From the NCBI GenBank assembly GCA_011959805.1, contig BLMC01000006.1:1-64000 (forward strand): 64,000 nucleotides of DNA, written 5' to 3'. Origin of the DNA: Lachnospiraceae bacterium (GTDB taxonomy: Bacteria > Bacillota > Clostridia > Lachnospirales > Lachnospiraceae). Within the stretch, counting starts at the first letter, position 1. Each line of letters begins with the position of its first letter. Shown in pieces: positions 26,998 through 34,526 of the stretch. Position numbers and translations under genes: made by a program. The notes beneath the pieces were generated by a model. It did not search any database, was not told the DNA's origin, and saw nothing but the letters and a program-made list of their open reading frames with translations.

Positions 26998-27780
26998 ATG
27001 ATGAGGAAAGGGACTCAGAAAAAACCAATTAAGAAGAACAGCGCAATAAAAAAAATGCCAGATATAAGGAAAAAAACACATCTTATTATAGTATTGGGTA
27101 TTCTTAATGTATTGCTTGCAGTATCTTATTTTGTACTGACATACTATGCAGTCAAAACAGTTCAGGTGGATGGAAATAAACATTATTCTGCTGACGAGAT
27201 AAAGGCGATGGTCATGACAGGCTATCTCGGGGACAATTCCCTCTATCTTTCTTTAAAATATAAGAACAAAGGGATAGAGGGAGTTCCGTTTGTGGAGACG
27301 ATGGATGTTGTAGTTCAGTCAAATGACACAATACGAATCAACGTATATGAAAAAGCGCTCGCAGGATATGTACAGTATTTGGGTCGCTATATGTATTTTG
27401 ACAATGAGGGAGTTGTGGTTGAGGCATCTAAGGTAACAACTAAAGGAATTCCGCAGGTGACAGGGCTTGAGTTTGATCATGTTGTGCTTCATGAGAAACT
27501 CCCAGTGGAGAATAGTCAAATTTTCCAAAATATATTGACAATTACAAAGTTACTCAATAAATATGATGTTTTATGTGACAGAATACAGTTTGATCGAAAT
27601 TATAATGTCATGTTAGGATATGGTGAAGTAAAGGTGAATATTGGTGCTTTGGAAAATCTGGATGAGAAATTGATGCAGCTTCCACAGATTTTGCCTTCAT
27701 TGGCGGGAAAACGGGGAACTCTGGATTTGCAAAACTATACAGCGGACAGAAAAAGTATTACTTTTGAGCGAGGAAAATAA
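26998..27780 (+). CDS. divIB: Cell division protein DivIB/FtsQ
   Basis: Bitopic protein with a strongly basic cytoplasmic tail (about 1-35), one membrane segment (about 30-50) and an extracytoplasmic POTRA domain opening with VKTVQVDGNKHYSADEI, followed by the FtsQ beta domain. At 260 residues the length matches DivIB. It lies between murA and ftsZ, as in many clostridia, and should bridge FtsL/DivIC and the septal PBP. ATG 26998 follows AGGAAAAGG. Confidence 0.92.
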   Translation: MMRKGTQKKPIKKNSAIKKMPDIRKKTHLIIVLGILNVLLAVSYFVLTYYAVKTVQVDGNKHYSADEIKAMVMTGYLGDNSLYLSLKYKNKGIEGVPFVETMDVVVQSNDTIRINVYEKALAGYVQYLGRYMYFDNEGVVVEASKVTTKGIPQVTGLEFDHVVLHEKLPVENSQIFQNILTITKLLNKYDVLCDRIQFDRNYNVMLGYGEVKVNIGALENLDEKLMQLPQILPSLAGKRGTLDLQNYTADRKSITFERGK

Positions 27781-27821
27781 AGGTCTGTGCTAAATTAGAG
27801 AAAAGAAAAGTAAAAAATAGG

Positions 27822-27850
27822 TTGATTAATTGCTAAAAAAATTATATGAT
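27822..27850 (+). promoter_or_regulatory. Promoter of ftsZ
   Basis: TTGATT (27822-27827) and TATGAT (27845-27850) are 17 bp apart, placing a start about 40 nt before the ftsZ coding region. ftsZ thus probably has its own transcript besides read-through from the dcw operon. Confidence 0.7.
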
Positions 27851-27894
27851 AAGTTAGATGGAATTTAATAGGAATTATGAAGGAGGAAGGAAAC

Positions 27895-29100
27895 TTGCTC
27901 GAGATTAGATCAAATGAAACAGATGCAGCGGCAAGGATAATAGTAGTAGGTGTAGGCGGTGCAGGAAACAATGCCGTGAACCGAATGATAGATGAGAAGA
28001 TAACCGGTGTTGAATTTATAGGTGTGAATACAGATAAACAGGCGTTACAGCTTTGCAGAGCACCAAAACTTTTGCAAATTGGTGAAAAGCTGACAAAAGG
28101 ACTTGGCGCTGGTGCAAAACCTGAAGTTGGAGAGAAGGCAGCGGAGGAAAGTTCCGAGGATATCAAAGAAGCATTGAAAGGTGCTGACATGGTATTTGTC
28201 ACTTGCGGTATGGGTGGCGGAACTGGTACTGGTGCAGCGCCAATTGTGGCGGCGATTACTAAGGAGATGGGTATTCTTACTGTCGGTGTTGTTACCAAGC
28301 CATTTAAGTTTGAGGCGCGTACACGTATGACGAATGCACTAGCAGGAATTGAAAAATTAAAGGAGCATGTGGATACGCTAATTGTCATTCCAAATGACAA
28401 GTTACTTGAGATTGTCGACAGGCGGACAACCATGCCAGATGCACTGAAGAAGGCTGATGAAGTGCTTCAGCAATCTGTACAGGGTATCACAGACTTGATC
28501 AATGTACCTTCTGTTATCAACCTTGATTTTGCGGATGTACAAACTGTTATGAAGGAAAAAGGAATTGCGCATATTGGTATTGGATATGGCAAAGGAGAGG
28601 ATAAAGCAGCAGATGCAATTAAAATGGCTGTTGAGTCTCCACTTTTGGAGACAACCCTTAGCGGTGCGACAGATGTCATTCTCAATATTTCAGGTGATAT
28701 CTCTATTTTTGATGCGAATGATGCTGCAAGTTATGTGCAAGAGATTGCAGGAGAAGATATCAATGTTATTTTTGGCGCGATGTACAATGAAGATATGGCT
28801 GATTCCTGTACAGTAACAGTGATTGCGACAGGAATTGTTGAGACAGCACCTAATTTGCCAATCAATAATATGGGAAGAATTAACAGCAATTTCTCAGTAC
28901 GGCCAAACAATGTGCCAAACACACCAGTACGACCAAGACCGCAGGCACCAGCGGGGATTAGCCCCATGCCACAGAATGGACAACCGATGCAGCAGAACAT
29001 ACCACCTAAACCACTGAATGGTATTAAGCCTCCAACAGACTTGAGAAGCAATGTGAAGGAGCAGACTTTGAACATACCAAGCTTTTTGTCCAAACGTTAG
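27895..29100 (+). CDS. ftsZ: Cell division GTPase FtsZ
   Basis: Tubulin-like GTPase forming the Z ring. The N-terminal [15 protein letters not shown], the tubulin signature [12 protein letters not shown], the synergy-loop region with NLDFADV and the C-terminal [10 protein letters not shown] peptide (binding site for FtsA, SepF and others) are all visible. The flexible linker is Pro-rich. I chose TTG 27895: AAGGAGG (27880-27886) is 8 nt upstream and the in-frame ATG at 27877 lies before it, so the ATG would have to encode the ribosome-binding site. Length from TTG is 401 residues. Confidence 0.95.
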   Translation: MLEIRSNETDAAARIIVVGVGGAGNNAVNRMIDEKITGVEFIGVNTDKQALQLCRAPKLLQIGEKLTKGLGAGAKPEVGEKAAEESSEDIKEALKGADMVFVTCGMGGGTGTGAAPIVAAITKEMGILTVGVVTKPFKFEARTRMTNALAGIEKLKEHVDTLIVIPNDKLLEIVDRRTTMPDALKKADEVLQQSVQGITDLINVPSVINLDFADVQTVMKEKGIAHIGIGYGKGEDKAADAIKMAVESPLLETTLSGATDVILNISGDISIFDANDAASYVQEIAGEDINVIFGAMYNEDMADSCTVTVIATGIVETAPNLPINNMGRINSNFSVRPNNVPNTPVRPRPQAPAGISPMPQNGQPMQQNIPPKPLNGIKPPTDLRSNVKEQTLNIPSFLSKR

Positions 29101-29119
29101 CAGTATAAGAATTATAAAA

Positions 29120-29127
29120 AGTCGAAA
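29120..29127 (+). promoter_or_regulatory. Possible Spo0A box
   Basis: AGTCGAAA matches the Spo0A consensus TGTCGAA at six of seven positions. It lies about 26 bp upstream of the candidate -35 at 29153. Spo0A control of spoIIG is established in Bacillus; the site here is inference. Confidence 0.4.
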
Positions 29128-29142
29128 AATAAACATTGTTTT

Positions 29143-29179
29143 GTCCCATGCTTTGACAAAAAAGCATGGGACTTTTTTG
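29143..29179 (+). terminator. Terminator after ftsZ
   Basis: GTCCCATGCTTT pairs perfectly with AAAGCATGGGAC over 12 bp, followed by six T's. It ends the ftsZ transcript and overlaps the candidate spoIIGA promoter. Confidence 0.93.
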
Positions 29180-29185
29180 TATAAT
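29153..29185 (+). promoter_or_regulatory. Candidate spoIIGA promoter with 21-bp spacing
   Basis: A perfect TTGACA (29153-29158) and a perfect TATAAT (29180-29185) are separated by 21 bp. The Bacillus subtilis spoIIG promoter is known for an overlong spacer (22 bp) that needs phosphorylated Spo0A. The -35 lies in the loop of the ftsZ terminator. Confidence 0.5.
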
Positions 29186-29212
29186 TTATTAAGACGGACG
29201 GAGGTGATACGA

Positions 29213-30004
29213 ATTTATGAAGTATATATTGACATTTTTCTGGCACAGAATGTTCTGATGGATATGCAGTTATTGTTTTTGACATTGCTGCTTTTAAAAG
29301 AGAAAATTATATTCCGCAGAGTGGTGGTTGCCTCTCTAACTGGAGGCATTGGAGCAGTATTAATTCTGATGTCTGGAATTGGATTTCATATCGCATATAT
29401 TTTGTTTGTGCTTGCACTGGACACAGGAATGCTTTTAATCTGCATTTGTTGTCCTATAAATCATGGGATGACATTTCGGAAGTTAGTCATGGGAATTATT
29501 TATTTACATGGTATGGTTTTTGCTTACGGAAAACTTATGGAATGCACAGCCAGACTTGTAGGGGAAAAATATGCGCAGATTTTAGTATCGGTTGTGATTG
29601 CAGGGATTGTACTGTTTATACTTGCTTATCGTAAAATTGCGGAATCAAGACACATATATGAAGTAACATTGACAGAGGAAGGGGAGAATGTTGTATACAA
29701 AGCATTGTTTGATACAGGAAATTTTCTGATAGACCCCATATCCGGGAAACCGGTGTCTGTTGTGGAAGAGACAGATATAACAAGAAAGTGGGTAGAAATG
29801 TACCCTCAGAAATACAAAGTTATTCCTTACCAAAGCGTTGGAAGAGAACATGGAGTGCTGGAAGGAATTGTAGTAGACGAACTGATAATTCAAAAGGAAA
29901 GGGAACAGGTGGTAAAAAAAGGAGCGGTGATTGCCCTATATAAAGGGAAGTTGTCTGGGGATGGAACATTTCAGATGATATTAAACCGCAGCCTAAACGG
30001 ATAG
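29213..30004 (+). CDS. spoIIGA: Sporulation sigma-E factor processing peptidase
   Basis: Membrane aspartic protease that activates pro-sigma-E in the mother cell. About five hydrophobic segments fill the first 150 residues, and the C-terminal domain has the catalytic ALFDTGNFLIDP motif (DTG). It lies directly before sigE, its substrate. The start is odd: the family begins (M)xEVYID, which here reads from ATT at 29213, with GGAGG (29200-29204) 8 nt upstream. No ATG, GTG or TTG with proper spacing exists in frame; the in-frame TTG 29141 lies in the ftsZ terminator and GTG 29204 overlaps the ribosome-binding site. Length from ATT is 263 residues. Confidence 0.88.
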   Translation: MYEVYIDIFLAQNVLMDMQLLFLTLLLLKEKIIFRRVVVASLTGGIGAVLILMSGIGFHIAYILFVLALDTGMLLICICCPINHGMTFRKLVMGIIYLHGMVFAYGKLMECTARLVGEKYAQILVSVVIAGIVLFILAYRKIAESRHIYEVTLTEEGENVVYKALFDTGNFLIDPISGKPVSVVEETDITRKWVEMYPQKYKVIPYQSVGREHGVLEGIVVDELIIQKEREQVVKKGAVIALYKGKLSGDGTFQMILNRSLNG

Positions 30005-30031
30005 AAAATAGAGGATGGAGGACATTTCAGA

Positions 30032-30760
30032 ATGATCATAAAGCTATATTTACCGGGAAAAATGCGATTGACACTGTGGAAAAAGAACGTTAAGAATGCA
30101 GTTGGAAATGAGATTCATTATATTGGGGGGTCTGAGGTATTGCCACCTCCACTTGAGGGAGAGGACGAAAATAGAGCAATCAATGGACTTGAGACAGAAC
30201 ATGCAAGCGAGGCTAGAGCACTTTTGATAGAACATAATCTGAGACTTGTTGTGTATATTGCAAAGAAGTTTGACAATACTGGTGTTGGTGTCGAGGATCT
30301 GATTTCTATCGGTACAATTGGATTAATTAAAGCGATCAATACATTTAACCGGAGCAAGAATATTAAGCTTGCAACTTATGCGTCACGATGCATTGAGAAT
30401 GAGATTCTGATGTACTTGAGAAGAAATAGTAAAACAAAACTAGAAGTTTCAATTGATGAACCGCTAAATGTAGATTGGGATGGCAATGAGCTTTTGTTGT
30501 CAGATATTCTTGGAACAGATGAGGATGTAATCTATAAAGATTTGGAAAGTGAAGTGGAGAGGAGTCAGTTAAAGCGGGCAATTTCTAAACTAGGCGAGCG
30601 TGAAAGAACTATCATTATGTTAAGATTTGGTCTAAACAATCCAGATGATATGGAGATGACACAGAAGGAAGTAGCAGATTACCTTGGAATCTCTCAATCT
30701 TATATTTCGCGTCTGGAGAAAAAGATTATGAAACGATTGAAAAAAGAGATGGTAAGTTAA
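30032..30760 (+). CDS. sigE: Sporulation sigma factor SigE (pro-form)
   Basis: Mother-cell sigma factor made as an inactive precursor. A basic/hydrophobic prosequence of about 29 residues ends at the SpoIIGA cleavage region [13 protein letters not shown], matching the Bacillus protein closely. Region 2 ([12 protein letters not shown]...[15 protein letters not shown]...[17 protein letters not shown]) and region 4.2 ([22 protein letters not shown]) are complete. At 242 residues the length is standard. It lies 27 nt after spoIIGA. Confidence 0.97.
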   Translation: MIIKLYLPGKMRLTLWKKNVKNAVGNEIHYIGGSEVLPPPLEGEDENRAINGLETEHASEARALLIEHNLRLVVYIAKKFDNTGVGVEDLISIGTIGLIKAINTFNRSKNIKLATYASRCIENEILMYLRRNSKTKLEVSIDEPLNVDWDGNELLLSDILGTDEDVIYKDLESEVERSQLKRAISKLGERERTIIMLRFGLNNPDDMEMTQKEVADYLGISQSYISRLEKKIMKRLKKEMVS

Positions 30761-30855
30761 AAAGTTTATATAAAAGCGTATTTACACCCTTGTACATATG
30801 TCCACAGAAACAAAAAGTTTGTAGTGGCATAGGAAAAACAAGGAGGAATATGAAT

Positions 30856-31638
30856 ATGGCACTTGGAAAAGTTGAGATATGTGGTGTAAATACAGCAAAA
30901 CTTCCCGTATTAAAAAACGAGGAGAAACAAGCGCTTTTTGCAAAGATAGAACAGGGAGATAAAGAGGCAAGAGAGGAGTATATTCGAGGAAATTTAAGGC
31001 TTGTTTTAAGTGTGATTAAACGTTTTTCGCAATCAAACGAAAACGTAGATGATCTGTTTCAAATAGGGTGTATTGGACTAATTAAGGCAATCGATAACTT
31101 TGATTCAAGCCTTGATGTAAAGTTTTCAACGTATGCAGTTCCTATGATTATTGGTGAGATTCGGCGTTTTTTAAGAGATTCCAGCAATCCAATCCGTGTG
31201 AGTCGTTCTCTGAAGGATACTGCATATAAAGCAATTTATGCGAAGGAGAACTTGACAAGGAAGAATTTGCGGGAACCGACTATTATGGAAATTTCTGAGG
31301 AAATTGGAATTCCCAAAGAGGATATTGTATATGCTCTCGATGCCATACAAAATCCTATGAGTTTATATGAACCAGTTTACACAGAGGGAGGAGATACGCT
31401 CTATGTAATGGACCAGATTAGCGATAAAAAATGTAAGGAGGAAAATTGGGTTGAGAATATTTCTCTAAGTGAGGCGATGAAGCGGCTTGATGACAGGGAA
31501 AACGAAATTATAAAACTGCGTTTCTTTGAGGGAAAGACGCAGATGGAGGTTGCTGAATATATTGGAATCTCTCAGGCACAGGTATCACGACTGGAAAAAA
31601 ATGCTTTGCGCACCATGAAAAAATATCTATCATTCTGA
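30856..31638 (+). CDS. sigG: Sporulation sigma factor SigG
   Basis: Late forespore sigma factor. The N-terminal KVEICGVNTAKLPVLKNEE is the hallmark of SigG, followed by region 2 (NLRLVLSVIKRF...DLFQIGCIGLIKAIDNFD) and region 4 (QMEVAEYIGISQAQVSRLEK). I chose ATG 30856, 9 nt after AGGAGG (30841-30846); ATG 30850 is only 3 nt away from it, and the longer frame from 30790 has no family match. The result is 260 residues, as in Bacillus. No convincing SigF-type promoter could be picked out in the 95 bp upstream. Confidence 0.96.
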   Translation: MALGKVEICGVNTAKLPVLKNEEKQALFAKIEQGDKEAREEYIRGNLRLVLSVIKRFSQSNENVDDLFQIGCIGLIKAIDNFDSSLDVKFSTYAVPMIIGEIRRFLRDSSNPIRVSRSLKDTAYKAIYAKENLTRKNLREPTIMEISEEIGIPKEDIVYALDAIQNPMSLYEPVYTEGGDTLYVMDQISDKKCKEENWVENISLSEAMKRLDDRENEIIKLRFFEGKTQMEVAEYIGISQAQVSRLEKNALRTMKKYLSF

Positions 31639-31686
31639 TAAATTCTGAATATCCAAAAAAAAATAACTGACAGACAATATATACTA

Positions 31687-31715
31687 TTGACTTAATCGTA
31701 GAAACAATTTAAAAT
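31687..31715 (+). promoter_or_regulatory. SigA-type promoter of the chemoreceptor gene
   Basis: TTGACT (31687-31692) and TAAAAT (31710-31715) are 17 bp apart. Many Firmicute chemoreceptor genes use SigD instead; no SigD-type site was seen here. Confidence 0.7.
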
Positions 31716-31727
31716 AGAGATTAAGCG

Positions 31728-31761
31728 GGTAAGGAACTCAGAATCATTCTGAACCATTACC
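31728..31761 (+). other. Stem-loop in the chemoreceptor leader
   Basis: GGTAA...GG...TCAGAA pairs with TTCTGA...CC...TTACC around loop TCA, about 13 bp with small internal loops. No T-run follows. It would lie at the very start of the transcript and may affect stability or translation. Confidence 0.45.
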
Positions 31762-31804
31762 TTAACAAAATAACAATAGAATATTGTGTGAAAGGATGTT
31801 ACTT

Positions 31805-33583
31805 ATGAATGAACAAAACAAATCAGGTCGCAGGTTTAGCATCAAGTGGCTAGTGATTTCATTAGTTTCACTGCCGATGATGATGGCATGCATTGTTATT
31901 GTGACAGTTTCTACAATAACACTTAGGCAAGGGATGGAGTCAGAAACCTTTAAGACATTGGAAGGCTTAGCAAGAGGTACAATGCTTGCCCTCGACGGTG
32001 TATCTTCAGGTGAGTATTCTATGCAAGGCGAGGACTTGTACAAGGGTGATGTAAACCTATCTCAGGAGATGGGAGAACTGGTTGACAACTATGCAAGTGA
32101 GAACGATGCTGAGATTACATTATTTTTCGGAGACACAAGACGCGCGACTACGATTCGAGATGCGCAGGGAAATCCGATTGTCGGAACAAAGGCAGATGCG
32201 GTGGTTATTTCAGAGGTTCTGAATGCCGGCAGAGAATATTCCAGAGATGATTTTGTGATTGATGGAGCGCTCTATTATGGATTTTATGTTCCTGTGACAG
32301 ACAGCACGAATCAAATTGTTGGTATGGTTTGTGCGACAAAGCAAAGAGAGACGATTAATGAGTATATCTCTGTTAGACAGAGCTTTATCGTAGGGATAGC
32401 AATCGTGATCTATATTATCTGCATTTTCTTTGCAACAGTTGTTACAAGAAGAAGAATACAGTATCCGCTGAATACTCTTTCGACAGTAGCAAGAAAAATG
32501 GCAAGAGGCGATATCAATGTCCATATTGAAAGACAAACAAATGACGAGCTTGGTGATCTGGCAGATGATTTTGCGTTGATGATCAAGACGATCGGAGAGC
32601 AGGTTCATGTTACAGAGCAGGTTGCAGAAGGTGATTTGACAGCAACTTACAAAAAGGCAAGCGATGATGATTCGCTTGGGACAGCGATTGTCAAGATGCT
32701 GCGCGACAATAATAGAAATCTATCTACGATTCGCGACGCAGCCGCAAGGATGACATCAGGTGCAAATGAGGTTGCAAGTGCAAGCAATTCTCTGGCACAA
32801 GGAACAACACAACAGGCGAGTGCGATTGAGGAGATTACAGTTTCTATTGAAGAGATCGCAAACGGTGCAAAAGTAAATGCAGACGATGCAAACAAAGCGA
32901 ATGATCTGGTTCAGAATACGAAGGAAGGTGCAATCCGCGGTAATGAGCAGATGAAACAGATGATTGCAGCAATGCAGGATATCAATGAGTCATCAGAAAA
33001 TATTTCTAAGATCATGAAGGTTATTGACGATATTTCATTCCAGACAAATATTCTTGCGTTGAATGCTTCTGTGGAGGCAGCAAGAGCAGGGGTTCATGGA
33101 AAAGGTTTTGCAGTTGTTGCAGATGAAGTCAGAAGTTTGGCAAATAAGTCTGCTGAGGCAGCGAAAGATTCAGCAGTGATGATCGAAGATTCTATCAAGA
33201 AGGTTGAGGTTGGGTCTAAACTTGCGGTGGAGACTGCAACAGCACTTGAGGAAATTCTATTATCTGTTGAAAATATTGCGACGATTGTCAGCAATATTGC
33301 AGAGGCTTCTGTAAACCAGGCAAGTTCAGTGGGACAAGTAAATGCTGGTATTACACAGATTGCTGATGTAGTACAGACAAATTCAGCGACATCAGAACAG
33401 TGTGCAGCTGCAAGTGCAGAGCTTTCAAGCCTTGCAGGACAGCTTCAAAATGCAGTTGGCAAGTATAAACTTCTTGCAGGAAAAAGCAGAAAGTCTGATT
33501 TTGATTCGATATCTTCTGGTAATAATGATTATATTGACAACGAGAGTATCATTTCACTGGATTCTGATTTCGGTAAATATTAA
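31805..33583 (+). CDS. Methyl-accepting chemotaxis protein
   Basis: Transmembrane receptor of 592 residues. The first membrane segment is at about 15-38, an extracytoplasmic sensor of about 145 residues (probably a single Cache-type fold) follows, the second segment is near 190-210, then a HAMP domain and the cytoplasmic signalling helices. The hairpin tip reads [33 protein letters not shown], in pieces matching the CheA/CheW contact region. I chose ATG 31805, after GAAAGGA. No other chemotaxis gene is adjacent; the only other in the window is a CheY-like gene at 61237. The ligand cannot be told. Confidence 0.92.
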   Translation: MNEQNKSGRRFSIKWLVISLVSLPMMMACIVIVTVSTITLRQGMESETFKTLEGLARGTMLALDGVSSGEYSMQGEDLYKGDVNLSQEMGELVDNYASENDAEITLFFGDTRRATTIRDAQGNPIVGTKADAVVISEVLNAGREYSRDDFVIDGALYYGFYVPVTDSTNQIVGMVCATKQRETINEYISVRQSFIVGIAIVIYIICIFFATVVTRRRIQYPLNTLSTVARKMARGDINVHIERQTNDELGDLADDFALMIKTIGEQVHVTEQVAEGDLTATYKKASDDDSLGTAIVKMLRDNNRNLSTIRDAAARMTSGANEVASASNSLAQGTTQQASAIEEITVSIEEIANGAKVNADDANKANDLVQNTKEGAIRGNEQMKQMIAAMQDINESSENISKIMKVIDDISFQTNILALNASVEAARAGVHGKGFAVVADEVRSLANKSAEAAKDSAVMIEDSIKKVEVGSKLAVETATALEEILLSVENIATIVSNIAEASVNQASSVGQVNAGITQIADVVQTNSATSEQCAAASAELSSLAGQLQNAVGKYKLLAGKSRKSDFDSISSGNNDYIDNESIISLDSDFGKY

Positions 33584-33606
33584 AGACAAAATAAGGTTGT
33601 TGTTTC

Positions 33607-33634
33607 CTACCCCGGCAGCAAAGTGCCGGGGTAG
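33607..33634 (+). terminator. GC-rich hairpin after the chemoreceptor gene
   Basis: CTACCCCGGCA pairs perfectly with TGCCGGGGTAG (11 bp) around GCAAAG. The T-tract after it is weak (TGTTTC), but the position just after the stop fits termination. Confidence 0.75.
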
Positions 33635-33665
33635 TGTTTCATAATAAGAAAGCAGTGAAGAACGA

Positions 33666-34340
33666 TTGAAGGTTTACATAGCAAAGATAGACGAGATAGA
33701 GGAAGCAAAGGCGTTGCAGTTGTGTTCTATGCTTGACAGCAACAGAAGACAGAAATTGTCTGGAATCTGTAATAGGAAAGAGAGAATGCGCTGTATCTTT
33801 GCAGGGCTTTTGTTTCGTTATGCATTTTTACAACAAGGTTATGGAATTAATGAATGGCAGCAGATAGAGACCACGGAAGGGACATATGGCAAACCATATT
33901 TAATAAAATATCCAACGTTTCACTATAGTTTATCTCATTCTGGAGAATGGGTAGCATGTGCGGTCGATACAAAATCTGTAGGAATCGATATACAAGAGAT
34001 GAAATCATGGAAATTAACTTTGGCCAAAAGATTTTATCATGAGGAAGAATTCAATAGACTACTTATGCTGCAGAGGTATGATGTAGATGAACAGACAAAA
34101 GAGTTTTATAGGATGTGGACTGCGAAGGAGAGTGCAGTGAAGTGGAGTGGAAGAGGGATTGGTGGTGGTATTCAACAATTTGTGACTGCCACAGACTACA
34201 AATCTATCTATGATATCAATCAAAAGCAGAGAATTAATATAAGACAATACAGGGTGTCAAGAGATTATATTGTCTGTGTGTGTAGCGAAAATAACAACTT
34301 CCCTGATTTACCTCAACAGGTAAATTTGGAATATCAATAA
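33666..34340 (+). CDS. 4'-phosphopantetheinyl transferase, Sfp type
   Basis: Transfers phosphopantetheine from CoA to carrier-protein domains. The 224-residue pseudo-two-fold protein has HYSLSHSGEWVACAV, GIDIQEM with the Mg-binding acidic residues, and FYRMWTAKESAVKWSGRGI (the W-KEA-type motif). The start is probably TTG 33666; the ribosome-binding site is weak. No polyketide, peptide synthetase or acyl-carrier gene lies nearby, so the target is probably elsewhere; it could serve a fatty-acid carrier protein if AcpS is missing. Confidence 0.88.
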   Translation: MKVYIAKIDEIEEAKALQLCSMLDSNRRQKLSGICNRKERMRCIFAGLLFRYAFLQQGYGINEWQQIETTEGTYGKPYLIKYPTFHYSLSHSGEWVACAVDTKSVGIDIQEMKSWKLTLAKRFYHEEEFNRLLMLQRYDVDEQTKEFYRMWTAKESAVKWSGRGIGGGIQQFVTATDYKSIYDINQKQRINIRQYRVSRDYIVCVCSENNNFPDLPQQVNLEYQ

Positions 34341-34526
34341 ATAGATTTTCAAAGTATTTTTGTACTTGATGGTATGAGAAGATTTTTGGCTACATGTGCA
34401 TAAATTTATAAGACGTACTTGGAGTGAATGTTGATTTAATTTGTGTATATATGAAAGAAAATGTGCCACAAAAGCAGGTACAAGGGAGATTTTGAGAGGC
34501 TATATAAAGTAAATGGAGGAAGACAA

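Noticed and set aside
29141-29212. Upstream TTG start for spoIIGA at 29141
   Set aside because: These 24 codons are encoded by the ftsZ terminator and the Shine-Dalgarno region and match no family member.
29218-29220. ATG 29218 as the spoIIGA start
   Set aside because: It is well spaced but in the wrong reading frame and meets a stop (TGA) immediately.
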